Shown here: positions 1-6,194 of the stretch, in pieces
Layout: each line of letters begins with the position of its first letter
Position numbering within the stretch: position 1 is the stretch's first letter
Origin: Adonisia turfae CCMR0081
GTDB lineage: Bacteria; Cyanobacteriota; Cyanobacteriia; Phormidesmidales; Phormidesmidaceae
Length of the DNA: 41,894 bases
Direction: 5' to 3'
Assembly (NCBI RefSeq): GCF_011009555.1
Contig: NZ_QXHD01000004.1
Span: forward strand, 4,336,508-4,378,401
Notes under the pieces: generated by a model
The model's input: the letters and a program-made list of their open reading frames with translations, nothing else
Database searches by the model: none
Told to the model about the DNA's origin: nothing
Program-made: the position numbers and the translations under genes

Positions 1-117
1 GTACAAAGAGGTATTAAGCATTATTTCAAATCGACTTTTTCTGTTTAGCTCAAAAAAGTGTTGGGCAATACTTAAAGCATCAGAATCATTATTCTAGCTA
101 GGTTCTCTACCACCAGA

Positions 118-651
118 ATGTTAGAAAAACTCTTCACTGGGACCGCTGTAGGATTTATTGCACTGTTAGCACTGGTCAAATCAACCTATGCATCTCCTAG
201 CGAGCCAGTGACTGTCGATGTCTACGGCTCATCCTACAGTGTTGAGTTAGATCATGAGGCTACAGACCAGGTACTTAGAAACCAACCATGGTGGGGCAAC
301 AAAGCCCTCGCCAGCGAACTATGTGAAGCTTTAGTGTATGAAGGCGAAGACATTGCCAGTGTCGGATTTAACACAATGGAAATCAGTGGTGAAGATTACA
401 TTGAAGCTTATCTGGTCATGCCCCTCACCACATGTAGTGGACCAGTTTTAATTTCCCAAGCCGATATTGGACAAATGACTGGCGGCACATTTTTTGTTGT
501 CTCAGGTAATGTTTGCTTCACAAGCAATTCAGAAACTCTCAGTGCTCAAGTGCGTAAGAATCATCCCCTGAGTCAGAACCTATACATAACGCCTCAAAAT
601 GTAAGCGTGTTAAATTGTGGCTATTTCAATAACTCAATCTTGTATTACTAG
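118..651 (+). CDS. Hypothetical exported protein
   Basis: A 177-residue protein that I do not recognise. The N-terminus looks like a signal peptide: a Lys at position 4, a hydrophobic stretch at about residues 8-24, and a likely cleavage near the Ala25-Ser26 of TYAS. This places the mature protein in the periplasm or outside the cell. The mature part is acidic and rich in Thr, Ser and Asn. It has four cysteines (about residues 69, 106, 132 and 167) that could form disulfides. The ATG has no convincing Shine-Dalgarno sequence, which is common in cyanobacteria. The gene stands alone: the next gene on this strand starts 700 bases later, and the intervening stretch is occupied by a riboswitch operon on the other strand. 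No function is proposed. Confidence 0.7.
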   Translation: MLEKLFTGTAVGFIALLALVKSTYASPSEPVTVDVYGSSYSVELDHEATDQVLRNQPWWGNKALASELCEALVYEGEDIASVGFNTMEISGEDYIEAYLVMPLTTCSGPVLISQADIGQMTGGTFFVVSGNVCFTSNSETLSAQVRKNHPLSQNLYITPQNVSVLNCGYFNNSILYY

Positions 652-745
652 AGTTATCGGCGGCCCATTTGGAAGCTATAGATTTAAGCAGTGCACAAAA
701 TAGGCATCAACGGGTTACCGTTGACGCTTGTGTTTTATCTCCCAT

Positions 746-777
746 AGTAAACTGCTGAATGTATTCAGCAGTTTACT
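746..777. repeat. Perfect 15-bp inverted repeat closing the riboswitch operon
   Basis: AGTAAACTGCTGAAT (746-760), a 2-base spacer GT, then ATTCAGCAGTTTACT (763-777). The two arms are exact reverse complements. On the minus strand the TAA stop of the second small ORF (775-773) lies inside the first arm, so the hairpin forms exactly at the end of that operon. There is no T-run on either side, so it is at best a non-classical terminator or an RNA 3'-end stabiliser. It also lies 95 bases downstream of the plus-strand gene 118-651 and may serve both. Confidence 0.75.
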
Positions 778-922
778 GCACACATAGTCGCTGATATTCA
801 GAGCTCTCAGCTATAACTGTTGTTGTGAACGATGTGCGCCAAGCTACAGTTATGATGCCTAACGACAGCATCATAAAGATCAGCAAGGCCGTACCGATTG
901 CATATTGGTCAAATGCAAACAA
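773..922 (-). CDS. Second small hydrophobic ORF of the glutamine-riboswitch operon (49 codons)
   Basis: Reading from TTG at 922 gives 49 residues ending at TAA 775-773. A strongly hydrophobic stretch (YAIGTALLIFMMLSLGIITV, about residues 7-26) is followed by Trp-Arg and a polar tail rich in Thr and Ser, which looks like a single membrane-spanning segment. The TTG lies 2 bases after the TAG stop of the preceding small ORF (TAG-GT-TTG), so translation could occur by termination-reinitiation. The reading frame is open upstream as far as a TGA inside the first ORF. A one-base change would therefore join the two ORFs into a roughly 100-residue protein with two membrane segments. It could thus be a coupled second gene, the product of a programmed shift, or the back half of a frameshifted gene. 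No homolog recognised. Confidence 0.5.
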   Translation of the reverse strand: MFAFDQYAIGTALLIFMMLSLGIITVAWRTSFTTTVIAESSEYQRLCVQ

Positions 923-924
923 AC

Positions 925-1074
925 CTAAGCGTGAGAGTGCTCGTCGAATGAGTCAGAAGGCTGCTTGAAAGGTAATGAACCACTAATCGTCCAGCACAAA
1001 ACCGGACAAAATACGATGCAATAGACTGTCAGTACGGTAATTAGCTCGGTAGCGGTTAAAGCGTTAGATGTCAT
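925..1074 (-). CDS. Small membrane protein under glutamine-riboswitch control (49 aa)
   Basis: ATG at 1074, TAG at 927-925. A perfect AGGAGG (1088-1083) sits 8 bases before the ATG, the best ribosome-binding site I saw in the window. The 49 residues start MTSNALTATE and then run into a hydrophobic segment (LITVLTVYCIVFCPVLCWTI, about residues 11-30) containing three cysteines. The tail is polar and ends in DEHSHA. I infer a one-pass membrane miniprotein. Immediately upstream on the same strand are a hairpin that can cover the AGGAGG and a glutamine aptamer, so its synthesis is probably set by the glutamine level. It does not resemble the glutamine-synthetase inactivating factors usually found behind this riboswitch, which are soluble, basic and have no membrane segment. 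Function unknown. Confidence 0.72.
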   Translation of the reverse strand: MTSNALTATELITVLTVYCIVFCPVLCWTISGSLPFKQPSDSFDEHSHA

Positions 1075-1080
1075 GAGAAT

Positions 1081-1110
1081 CGCCTCCTAAAAATACACAT
1101 TGCAGAGGCG
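1081..1110 (-). promoter_or_regulatory. Expression platform: hairpin that hides the ribosome-binding site
   Basis: On the minus strand CGCCTC (1110-1105) is exactly complementary to GAGGCG (1086-1081), which overlaps the AGGAGG (1088-1083) of the 49-aa ORF. The hairpin starts directly after the last aptamer stem (GAACG, 1115-1111). This is the layout expected of a translational switch, in which ligand binding to the aptamer changes whether the anti-Shine-Dalgarno strand is available. No terminator with a T-run is present, so transcriptional control is less likely. Confidence 0.75.
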
Positions 1111-1180
1111 CGTTCCTTCAGGAGAATATCCCTACTTCCGTCCTTCAATATTCAAAGCTTTTTGAATCAAAGGATGAACG
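1111..1180 (-). ncRNA. Glutamine riboswitch aptamer (glnA RNA motif)
   Basis: Read on the minus strand, the segment has the hallmarks of the cyanobacterial glutamine riboswitch in order. These are CGTTCATCC at its 5' end (1180-1172), the invariant block GGACGGAAGTAGG (1143-1131), and GAAGGAACGCGCC at its 3' end (1119-1107). The outer stem P1 pairs CGTTC (1180-1176) with GAACG (1115-1111). P2 is formed by CCTT/AAGG plus the perfect ATTCAAA/TTTGAAT hairpin (1150-1167). P3 is a short AGG/CCT stem-loop between the last two blocks. Known members bind L-glutamine and switch on genes of nitrogen control in cyanobacteria, such as the glutamine-synthetase inactivating factor IF17. Family assignment is from memory of the consensus, not from a covariance search. 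Confidence 0.92.
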
Positions 1181-1194
1181 GTCTTTACATCTAT

Positions 1195-1225
1195 ATTCTA
1201 TGTTACACATACCCTAAATGGTCAA
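1195..1225 (-). promoter_or_regulatory. Candidate promoter of the glutamine-riboswitch transcript
   Basis: Minus strand TTGACC (1225-1220) and TAGAAT (1200-1195) are separated by 19 bases, slightly long for a sigma-70 promoter. A start near 1188 would put the first base about 8 bases before stem P1, which fits a riboswitch leader. The GTA at 1207-1205, 8 bases from a TAT, is only a half-match to an NtcA site, so I do not call one. Confidence 0.4.
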
Positions 1226-1345
1226 GGAGTACAGTCAAAATGTCTACAATTCATAACAGAATCAACCTGAATTCATCTAGCCACTAGAATCATTTTTTTA
1301 GTATGAAAATCAGGTTACAAATCAAAACGATTGAGGTAAAGATTC

Positions 1346-1885
1346 TTGAATAGAGCTATTAGGGAATTGGAAGCTAATGACATTGACCAAATTATCCAAT
1401 ACTTTCTGAAAGCAGATTCTAAGTTCCTTAAAGGCATGGGAGTTGAACCTACCAAGTTACCCAGTGCTGATGAATGGAAAGCCCTTCTGAACAAAGACCT
1501 TAACCGCCCAATATCTGAAAGACACTTTTACTATATTCTCTGGGAATTGGATAACCATGCCATCGGTCATTCCAACATTAATAAGATTACATTTGGTCAA
1601 GAAGCCTACATGCATTTACATCTCTGGGAACCTCAAACGCGCCAGAGAAATCATGGAACTTATTTTATTGGGCAAAGCATTAGCAAATACTTTCAAACAT
1701 TTGAACTTAAACGATTAGTTTGTGAGCCTTATGCTATGAATCCAGCCCCTAATAGAACCTTGGCTAAAGTGGGGTTTGAGCTCGTTAAAACCTATGAAAC
1801 CACTCCAGGCTGGATTAACTTTCAGCAAACTGTTAACCGATGGATATTAAGTGAAGAAAAATGGTCACAGTCTGCGGCCATGTGA
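1346..1885 (+). CDS. GNAT-family N-acetyltransferase
   Basis: A 179-residue protein that resembles GCN5-related acetyltransferases of the kind that modify protein N-termini or small amines. Acetyl-CoA would be the donor; the acceptor is unknown. The fold cues are an N-terminal helix (IRELEANDIDQIIQYF), the strand pair around YYILWELDNHAIGHSNIN (about 62-79), and a C-terminal part in which LKRLVCEPYAMNPAPNRTL (about 126-144) precedes KVGFELV. That last pattern is the usual asparagine-rich helix and GF turn of the family. The start is TTG at 1346, chosen because GAGGT (1333-1337) lies 8 bases upstream; the next in-frame ATG would cut into the domain. It converges on the next minus-strand gene with only 13 bases between them and has no operon partner. 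Confidence 0.75.
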   Translation: MNRAIRELEANDIDQIIQYFLKADSKFLKGMGVEPTKLPSADEWKALLNKDLNRPISERHFYYILWELDNHAIGHSNINKITFGQEAYMHLHLWEPQTRQRNHGTYFIGQSISKYFQTFELKRLVCEPYAMNPAPNRTLAKVGFELVKTYETTPGWINFQQTVNRWILSEEKWSQSAAM

Positions 1886-1898
1886 GACCTCACACATC

Positions 1899-2324
1899 TC
1901 ACTGAGTATCTGGATTTAAGGGCACAATATATTGATTATTGGCTCGAACATAACAAGTATAAGCAACAGCAAAGTCATCCACCACCCTACGCTGCACATC
2001 CCTTAAGTCTGCGTTCACTTTGAGCCAAGGTTGACCGTTGACCAGGCTAATGGCATCATCGCCCTCAAAGACAGAGTCAACAACCGCACCATAGGCCAGT
2101 ACAACGATGACATCTCCGTTGTCGCTGCGACAGTTAAGGCCCAGGTTATCCGTCTCTACAACAACCCATTGCCAGTGGGGATACATGCCTCGGTTGCCCT
2201 GCACACGCGCTGAGAAAAAATCTCCGTTAGTATCAAACCGGGGTACATCACTCATCTGAGCCTGTGCCGCAGTAGCTATGGAAACTATTCCGAGAAATGA
2301 TGCTAGGAATCCACGAGTAATCAT
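1899..2324 (-). CDS. Exported SH3-like domain protein
   Basis: About 141 residues from ATG 2324. This start is preferred over an upstream ATG at 2390 because it gives a clean signal peptide (MITRGFLASFLGIVSIATAA, cleavage near AQAQ) and has AGGGAT just upstream. The mature part resembles bacterial SH3 (SH3b) domains: WQWVVVETDNLGLNCRS, then a YGAVVDSV strand, QPWLKV, and a terminal CYVRANNQYIVPL. The last element matches the usual ending of cyanobacterial SH3 proteins. Two cysteines could form a disulfide. SH3b domains often bind peptidoglycan or peptides in the envelope, so a periplasmic or wall-associated role is likely, but no partner is visible. It lies 13 bases from the convergent GNAT gene. 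Confidence 0.65.
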   Translation of the reverse strand: MITRGFLASFLGIVSIATAAQAQMSDVPRFDTNGDFFSARVQGNRGMYPHWQWVVVETDNLGLNCRSDNGDVIVVLAYGAVVDSVFEGDDAISLVNGQPWLKVNADLRDVQRRVVDDFAVAYTCYVRANNQYIVPLNPDTQ

Positions 2325-2384
2325 CAAACTATCCCTAATGTTAGCTAGGTCAGAATAGCACTTGCAAAAAACATCCCAATGACA

Positions 2385-2416
2385 AACCATGGGCCTACAT
2401 AAGTAGGCCCATGGTT
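2385..2416 (-). terminator. Strong hairpin downstream of the pirin gene
   Basis: AACCATGGGCCTAC (2385-2398) and GTAGGCCCATGGTT (2403-2416) form a perfect 14-bp stem with an ATAA loop, 34 bases after the pirin stop codon on the minus strand. The T-tail is weak (TTTGTCATT), so it may work as a factor-assisted terminator. It also separates pirin from the promoter region of the SH3-like gene. Confidence 0.6.
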
Positions 2417-2450
2417 GCAGGCTATCTCCTATTGAGCATGACTTGCCTGG

Positions 2451-3155
2451 TTATGCAGCCATATCAAATAACAGAATCTCAGTATCATCTGTCTGACCTG
2501 CTATGGAGACTGCTTCAGAGGCCGAAATTGCGGCTCCATCACCGGCACTAAGGAGATTCTTATTCAAGTTAATCTGCCCGCGCACCACCTGAACCCAGGC
2601 AAGACGATTGCCTTGCAGCGTATAGTCAACTTGCTCGTTGAGCCCTAGTTGAGCTGCATAAAGATTCATATCCTGATGGATGGTGATGGATCCATCGCGA
2701 CCGTCTTGGGAACCAACCAAGCGTAATCTGCCCTGTTTTTCTTCAGGGCTAAAGTACGTTTGTTCATAGCCAGGCTCAATGCCTTGCTTGTCAGGCAACA
2801 CCCAAATTTGGAGAAAGTGTACAGGACTCTCTTTAGAAGCATTGTACTCACTGTGGCTAATACCACTACCTGCAGACATGCGCTGCACATCACCAGGGCG
2901 GATGATGGATCCATTGCCGATACTATCTTTATGCTCTAAAGCACCGTCCACAACGTAGGAAATAATCTCCATATCGCGATGGCTATGGGTAGGAAACCCG
3001 CGCCCTGGAGCCACCTTGTCTTCATTAATCACTCGCAGAGTACCAAACCCCATATGGGCTGGGTCATAATAGCTGCCAAAAGAGAAGGTATGACGGCTAT
3101 CGAGCCAACCAAAATTAGCATTACCTCGTTCTGATGCAGGGCGAACAGTCATCAT
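2451..3155 (-). CDS. Pirin family protein (cupin)
   Basis: A 234-residue protein of normal length for bacterial pirins (YhhW type). The double-cupin fold is recognisable from FGSYYDPAHMGFGTLRVIN near the N-terminus, and the metal site is intact: His57 and His59 in THSHRD, then His101 and Glu103 in GISHSEYN. Several members oxidise quercetin-like flavonols with a bound iron, while others act as redox-responsive regulators; which applies here cannot be read from sequence. GGAGG lies 7 bases before the first of two adjacent ATGs. A LysR-type regulator is transcribed divergently 171 bases away, the arrangement in which the regulator usually controls its neighbour. A perfect hairpin follows the stop codon. 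Confidence 0.9.
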   Translation of the reverse strand: MMTVRPASERGNANFGWLDSRHTFSFGSYYDPAHMGFGTLRVINEDKVAPGRGFPTHSHRDMEIISYVVDGALEHKDSIGNGSIIRPGDVQRMSAGSGISHSEYNASKESPVHFLQIWVLPDKQGIEPGYEQTYFSPEEKQGRLRLVGSQDGRDGSITIHQDMNLYAAQLGLNEQVDYTLQGNRLAWVQVVRGQINLNKNLLSAGDGAAISASEAVSIAGQTDDTEILLFDMAA

Positions 3156-3208
3156 AGGTCTACCTCCCGTGTGGTGTATTGGGTGGAACTAATCCAATTA
3201 TGAATTGC

Positions 3209-3250
3209 GTCTTTAAAAAAGACAATAATCAATTCAATTGACGCATTGTC
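3209..3250. promoter_or_regulatory. Nested dyads between pirin and LysR genes (candidate operator)
   Basis: Three dyads lie in 42 bases: GTCTTT-AAA-AAAGAC (3209-3223), TCAATT-C-AATTGA (3229-3241), and the pair GACAAT (3221-3226) / ATTGTC (3245-3250), which is centred on the second dyad. LysR-type regulators bind paired imperfect dyads in just such divergent intergenic regions. The match is by position and symmetry only. Confidence 0.5.
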
Positions 3251-3326
3251 CTTTTTTAGGCAACAATGAACCTACTTGAGATTCACGAAAAAAGCTATTC
3301 AAGATTGATTGAAAGGATAGGTCAGC

Positions 3327-4226
3327 ATGGATAAGTTTGCGGCCATTCATGCCTTTGTACAGGTCGTGGAAGCTAAGGGTTTTGCCGCCGCGGCGCGGGA
3401 CATGGGTATGTCGCGATCAGCAGTCAATAAATTAGTGATTAGCCTAGAAACAGAATTAGGGGCACAACTTTTGCAACGCAGTACCCGCAAGGTCACACCA
3501 ACGGCGACGGGTACCGCCTTTTACGAACGCTGTTTGGGTATTCTGGCAAACCTAGAGGAAGCTGAACTGGCAGTTTCCCAAACCCAAGTTGAACCGGTCG
3601 GACCGCTGCGAATCAATGCTCCAATGACCTTTGGCACCATGCATTTAGGCCCCATTCTGGCAGATTTTATGGCGCAATATCCTGGAGTCCAAGTACAGCT
3701 GACGTTGGAAGATCGGTTTATAGATCCATTAGCAGAGGGATTCGACCTCACGGTACGCATTGCCCAACCCCAAACATCCCTGCAGTTGGTGGTGCATGAA
3801 CTGGCTCAACTCAATTGTTTACTCTGCGCTGCCCCTGAATATTTATGGCATCGAGGAATTCCCCGATCAGCGCAGGATTTGGGTAACCATAATTGTTTGG
3901 CCTATGGTGAATTGTCAGGTCGCCATGAGTGGGTATTATCAAATGGCAATAAAGAAAATAGAGTCACTGTCACTGGGTCAATGTGCTCAAATAATGGTGA
4001 AGTGCTCAGGGACGCATCCATTCGCGGATTGGGGATTGTTTTATTGCCTCAGTTCATTGTTAAGCAAAGTTTAGCTTGCTGGGACCTGCAAGAAGTGGTG
4101 TTGGATTATCAACCTCAGGCATTATCGCTATGTGTGATTTACCCGATCAATCGACACTTATCCCCTAAAGTACAGCTGCTAACAGCATTTTTGCAGAAAC
4201 GATTTGAACGATTGTTTACGCCATAG
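3327..4226 (+). CDS. LysR-family transcriptional regulator
   Basis: A 299-residue protein with the standard two-part layout. The N-terminal winged helix-turn-helix (about 1-60) contains GFAAAARDMGMSRSAVNKLV and the LGAQLLQRSTRKVTPT wing. The effector-binding region (about 90-295) starts at GPLRINAPMTFG. The sequence style (short linker, FDLTVRIAQ, CLLCAAPEYL) matches the large LysR branch that regulates neighbouring oxidoreductase or pirin genes. GAAAGGATAGG precedes the ATG. The pirin gene is divergent and the intervening 171 bases contain nested dyads. I infer that this protein senses a small molecule and switches pirin, and possibly itself. The inducer is unknown. Confidence 0.9.
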   Translation: MDKFAAIHAFVQVVEAKGFAAAARDMGMSRSAVNKLVISLETELGAQLLQRSTRKVTPTATGTAFYERCLGILANLEEAELAVSQTQVEPVGPLRINAPMTFGTMHLGPILADFMAQYPGVQVQLTLEDRFIDPLAEGFDLTVRIAQPQTSLQLVVHELAQLNCLLCAAPEYLWHRGIPRSAQDLGNHNCLAYGELSGRHEWVLSNGNKENRVTVTGSMCSNNGEVLRDASIRGLGIVLLPQFIVKQSLACWDLQEVVLDYQPQALSLCVIYPINRHLSPKVQLLTAFLQKRFERLFTP

Positions 4227-4261
4227 CTGAGCTAGCTTGTATGGGTCGTGTTACCTATCAA

Positions 4262-4696
4262 CTAGCCCTTCGCTAATCGTTCACAAACAAACTCTTCCAT
4301 CTCTTCATAGAGAAACTGTAGCTTGAGACCTGACTCGATATCAGCAGCTTGATCACTGAGTTCCATAAGCTCACCCACTCGATTGGCAATGATTTCGCTG
4401 GAATTGTAGAGAGTGTCAGGGGTTATGCCACCTCGACGTCCGGCTTCTAAAAAAGTGGCTTCCAGGTCTTCTCGCAAGTAAGCCGGGTCGATAATCCCGT
4501 TAGGAAAGCTCACCGCCAGATAAGCGCGGCACTCTAGCTCCATGCGATCAACGCTGTTATTCAGCATCACGGAGTAGCCATCCTGATTCACAGTACCTGC
4601 TACTTCAGGGGTATTTTCAGCAGGAATTACCTGGGCTATCGCCGGCGTTCCATAGAACGCTACGGAGCCAAGGACAGAAAGCAGAAACGATTTCAT
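4262..4696 (-). CDS. Hypothetical exported protein
   Basis: From ATG 4696 the protein has 144 residues; an in-frame ATG at 4717 would add seven. The downstream start is preferred because it begins a compact signal peptide (MKSFLLSVLGSVAFYGTPAI, cleavage near AIAQ). Neither start has a ribosome-binding site. The mature part is acidic and mostly helical in character, with two cysteines (in ELECRAYL and EFVCERLA) that could pair. No family is recognised. It lies tail to tail with the LysR gene, 35 bases apart, and diverges from the AspH-like hydroxylase. Confidence 0.6.
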   Translation of the reverse strand: MKSFLLSVLGSVAFYGTPAIAQVIPAENTPEVAGTVNQDGYSVMLNNSVDRMELECRAYLAVSFPNGIIDPAYLREDLEATFLEAGRRGGITPDTLYNSSEIIANRVGELMELSDQAADIESGLKLQFLYEEMEEFVCERLAKG

Positions 4697-4825
4697 AGGG
4701 AAGCAGGGGTAGAGCATGCTGACATGTGGGCCTAACCAGATACTATATCTTTACACTGATGTAACCACGGGTTTTGCCCAGTTTTTAGAGTGTTTTTTAG
4801 CTTGTCTTAACGTATTACGCTGTTT

Positions 4826-5557
4826 ATGCAAATCACTCAGCCCCAAAGTCCAGACACCCCTATTCACCCAATTTTTGACCGCCCCTGGTATCGCCGATTT
4901 GAAGCGTGGCTTGGCAACTCATCTCCCCTCGGCAATGCGTCTATTTTTCCACCGGAAACGTTCCCTTGGGCAACAACACTTGAGAACAACTGGACTGTCA
5001 TTCGCCAAGAGCTGGATCAGGTGTTAACTGATGTGGATGCTCTGCCCAGTTTTCAGGATATTATGCCGCGCCAGAATCGGATTAGCCCAGATAATAAATG
5101 GAAAACCTATTATTTTTGTGCGTTTGGCTTTGTTGCTACTAAAAACTGTGAAAAATGCCCTCAAACCTGGGAGCTGCTCCAGGATATTCCTGGCTTAAAG
5201 GTGGCTTTCTTTTCTATTTTGGCCCCTGGGAAACACATCCCTGAACATCGCGGCAAACACAAAGGCCTACTTCGCTATCACCTGGGTCTCCGGGTGCCAG
5301 AACCGAAGGAAGCCTGTCGCATTCGGGTAGACACCACCATTACCCATTGGGAAGAGGGCAAAAGCTTGATCTTTGATGACACCTACTACCACCAGGTTTG
5401 GAACGACACCAATGGCTATCGTGTGGTGTTGTTTTTAGATATTGAGCGCCCCTTTAATTTTCCTCTGTCTTGGGTAAATGCGGCTGTATCCAAACTTTTA
5501 GCGCTATCACCTCAGGTGAAACAGGCTAAGGAAAATTACGAAAGCTTTAGCCGGTAG
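4826..5557 (+). CDS. Aspartyl/asparaginyl beta-hydroxylase family dioxygenase
   Basis: A 243-residue Fe(II)/2-oxoglutarate dioxygenase of the AspH/LpxO family. The cupin core is at about residues 85-210. The two iron-binding histidines are His141 in PEHRGKHKGLLRYHLGL and His189 in YYHQVWNDT; the family has no third carboxylate ligand. Arg199 in GYRVVLFLDIERP would hold 2-oxoglutarate. Family members hydroxylate Asp/Asn in proteins or the acyl chains of lipids. There is no transmembrane anchor here, so it is probably soluble. Unusually for a small enzyme it carries a CEKC pair (residues 108-111). The neighbours are a fatty-acid-hydroxylase-superfamily membrane protein and a GH3 synthetase, hinting at lipid or small-acid modification. 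No convincing ribosome-binding site precedes the ATG. Confidence 0.88.
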   Translation: MQITQPQSPDTPIHPIFDRPWYRRFEAWLGNSSPLGNASIFPPETFPWATTLENNWTVIRQELDQVLTDVDALPSFQDIMPRQNRISPDNKWKTYYFCAFGFVATKNCEKCPQTWELLQDIPGLKVAFFSILAPGKHIPEHRGKHKGLLRYHLGLRVPEPKEACRIRVDTTITHWEEGKSLIFDDTYYHQVWNDTNGYRVVLFLDIERPFNFPLSWVNAAVSKLLALSPQVKQAKENYESFSR

Positions 5558-5577
5558 GAACGGTGTATAGAGGCGGA

Positions 5578-5607
5578 TGTAGAGGCGTTCCCTGGAACGC
5601 CTCTACA
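5578..5607. repeat. Dispersed cyanobacterial palindrome acting between convergent genes
   Basis: TGTAGAGGCGTTCC (5578-5591), spacer CT, GGAACGCCTCTACA (5594-5607): a perfect 14-bp stem placed exactly between two convergent stop codons. The sequence style, GTAGAGRCGTT followed by its complement, is the same as the short palindromic repeats scattered through many cyanobacterial genomes. A partial extra copy (TAGAGGCG, 5568-5575) lies just before it. It may serve as a two-way terminator. Confidence 0.75.
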
Positions 5608-5610
5608 GAC

Positions 5611-6099
5611 CTACCACCATCTGACTGCCAGCATGGGTAGCTCTGGCAAATCGTCTTCCGTTGGCCACTCGACTGGCTTGTAAGTTCCAAAAATATGGTC
5701 CCACCAGTCAACGCCCAGGCCAAAGTTGTGGTTCCACATGCCGTACTTGTGGTGTATGTAGTGGACGGGCATCTTCATCCAGAAGCACTTGCGAGGGTTT
5801 TCATGCTGTAGCTGGTGGGCATAGGCAGAAAAGGCGGCATACACTAGCGCGCCGCTGGCCCAGCCTAAACCCACCAGCAGGGAAAAGATAAAGGGAATGG
5901 CCATTGCGATCGCACTTCCCACGACATAATCTCGAAACTCCCACACCACACCCTGGCCTTCATTGCGGCGATGGTGATCGCGATGACGCTGGCCAATTTG
6001 AGGGGAGGAATGCATTAGCCGATGCAGCCAATACTCAACAAAACTGGCAAACACAAAGGCCGCTACAAAGCTAATGACAAAAACTAGAGGCTGAGGCAT
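5611..6099 (-). CDS. Fatty-acid hydroxylase / sterol-desaturase superfamily membrane protein
   Basis: A 162-residue integral membrane protein with the histidine clusters of non-haem di-iron hydroxylases: HRLMH and HRDHH near the N-terminal half, HQLQH in the middle, and HYIHH plus NHNFG near the C-terminus. Hydrophobic segments flank these clusters. Such enzymes hydroxylate or desaturate lipids and carotenoids at the membrane. ATG 6099 is chosen because GGAG lies 6 bases upstream; the frame stays open to a GTG at 6132 that has no ribosome-binding site. The length is short for sterol desaturases but normal for the CrtZ-like or SUR2-like small branch. It is divergent from the GH3 gene and convergent with the AspH-like gene. 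The substrate is unknown. Confidence 0.85.
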   Translation of the reverse strand: MPQPLVFVISFVAAFVFASFVEYWLHRLMHSSPQIGQRHRDHHRRNEGQGVVWEFRDYVVGSAIAMAIPFIFSLLVGLGWASGALVYAAFSAYAHQLQHENPRKCFWMKMPVHYIHHKYGMWNHNFGLGVDWWDHIFGTYKPVEWPTEDDLPELPMLAVRWW

Positions 6100-6194
6100 T
6101 GATAACTCCATTAAGGACAAACACAGAGGCACGCCAATAAATCTACTGCTTCATCTTATTATTGTGAAGGATTTTTACGCAGACAAGACGGATT

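Noticed and set aside
925..1074. Glutamine-synthetase inactivating factor (gifA/gifB) behind the riboswitch
   Set aside because: Those factors are soluble, basic and longer; this ORF is dominated by a membrane segment and lacks the arginine-rich helix.
1193..1207. NtcA binding site over the riboswitch promoter
   Set aside because: GTA-N8-TAT instead of GTA-N8-TAC; a half-match that is expected often by chance.
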